Below, in pieces: positions 63,797 to 64,000 of a DNA stretch of 64,000 nucleotides. This stretch comes from Serripes groenlandicus (lineage: Eukaryota; Mollusca; Bivalvia; Cardiida; Cardiidae). The position numbers and the translations under genes were made by a program. The notes under the pieces are model-generated. The model saw nothing but the letters and a program-made list of their open reading frames with translations. It was not told the origin of the DNA and searched no databases. Numbering within the stretch: the first letter of the stretch is position 1; each line of letters starts with the position of its first letter. The stretch covers positions 42,202,411 to 42,266,410 of the forward strand of contig JASEVX010000011.1 in the NCBI GenBank assembly GCA_031761405.1. Direction: 5' to 3'.

Positions 63797-64000
63797 CTCT
63801 CCCACACACAACAAATTGCATCAGATAACTTTGAAAATATCTTGGCAAAAAAAACCAAGAGAAAATATCTATCCACAAAAGTCTTATTTTTCAATAGAGT
63901 TGAAAACATTGTGACAAAAGGATGAATTGCTCATAATGAACAATTCATCCTGTTGTCAGTTCATTTTAAAAGTCATCTGCTGCAAATTCGTCAACATGTG
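63797..64000 (-). repeat. Family A, older subtype, cut by window edge
   Basis: CCTCTCCCACACACAACAAA, centre GCTCATAATGAAC, GTCATCTGCTGCAAATTCG. Confidence 0.65.

Noticed and set aside
1..64000. CRISPR-like array or prokaryotic defence system from the regular repeats
   Set aside because: Repeats are dispersed TTAA-flanked elements or simple tandem arrays without unique spacers; the genes are eukaryotic and intron-containing.

Overview
This window looks like nuclear DNA of a bivalve mollusc. The evidence is AT-rich sequence, two vertebrate-like multi-exon genes with GT-AG introns of 0.6 to 12 kb, tRNA-headed SINEs, and several repeat families I associate with bivalves. A dreissenid (zebra or quagga mussel type) is my best guess, from memory of those repeats only. 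No prokaryotic gene, virus, CRISPR array or operon is visible.

Two real genes, both on the + strand, are supported. (1) The last four coding exons of a PLEKHM2/SKIP-like gene (989..5728): the end of the PH domain and the conserved C-terminal tail, with the upstream exons outside the window. (2) A complete seven-exon SLC25A36/SLC25A33-type mitochondrial pyrimidine nucleotide carrier (26874..60616; 1026 nt, 341 aa). All three carrier signature motifs are present, and a CCAAT/NRF1-like promoter lies just upstream. I see no functional link between the two genes.

Nearly everything else is repetitive. The dominant component is a short TTAA-flanked foldback element, called family A here. Its termini read CCCTTTCCCTCATA (younger) or CCCTTTCCCACATA (older). 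Inner CTGCAGCAGACG repeats sit at unequal distances from the two ends, and the centre is palindromic. This is the architecture of piggyBac-type non-autonomous elements. I count some 30 near-complete copies and about 50 worn ones, roughly a fifth to a quarter of the window by hand tally.

Other repeats, by region. 4.4-5.1, 12.7-19.7, 43.1-43.9, 47.2-47.8 and 49.7-50.3 kb: elements with a 5' hairpin, internal tandem units and a 3' hairpin followed by CTTGTT (families C and D). 7.7, 10.6 and 40.6 kb: a 260-bp element with about 30-bp inverted ends (family B). 2.0, 7.1, 32.0, 34.0-34.4 and 62.0 kb: a long perfect-palindrome element (family E). 9.9, 29.3, 37.3, 45.4 and 52.1 kb: SINEs. 14.56-19.26 kb: a 4.7-kb hAT-like element that carries a 190-bp satellite and sits inside a three-level nest. 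20.4-21.8 kb: a 49-bp minisatellite. 55.0-56.4 kb: a 306-bp tandem array. Intron 1 of the carrier gene holds a decayed LINE reverse-transcriptase tail.

Overall this is two conserved genes in a sea of mobile DNA. Several insertions lie within 20 to 60 bp of carrier splice acceptors. The least ordinary material is the dense, self-nesting TTAA element with co-varying central stems and the satellite-bearing nested element at 13.4-19.7 kb.
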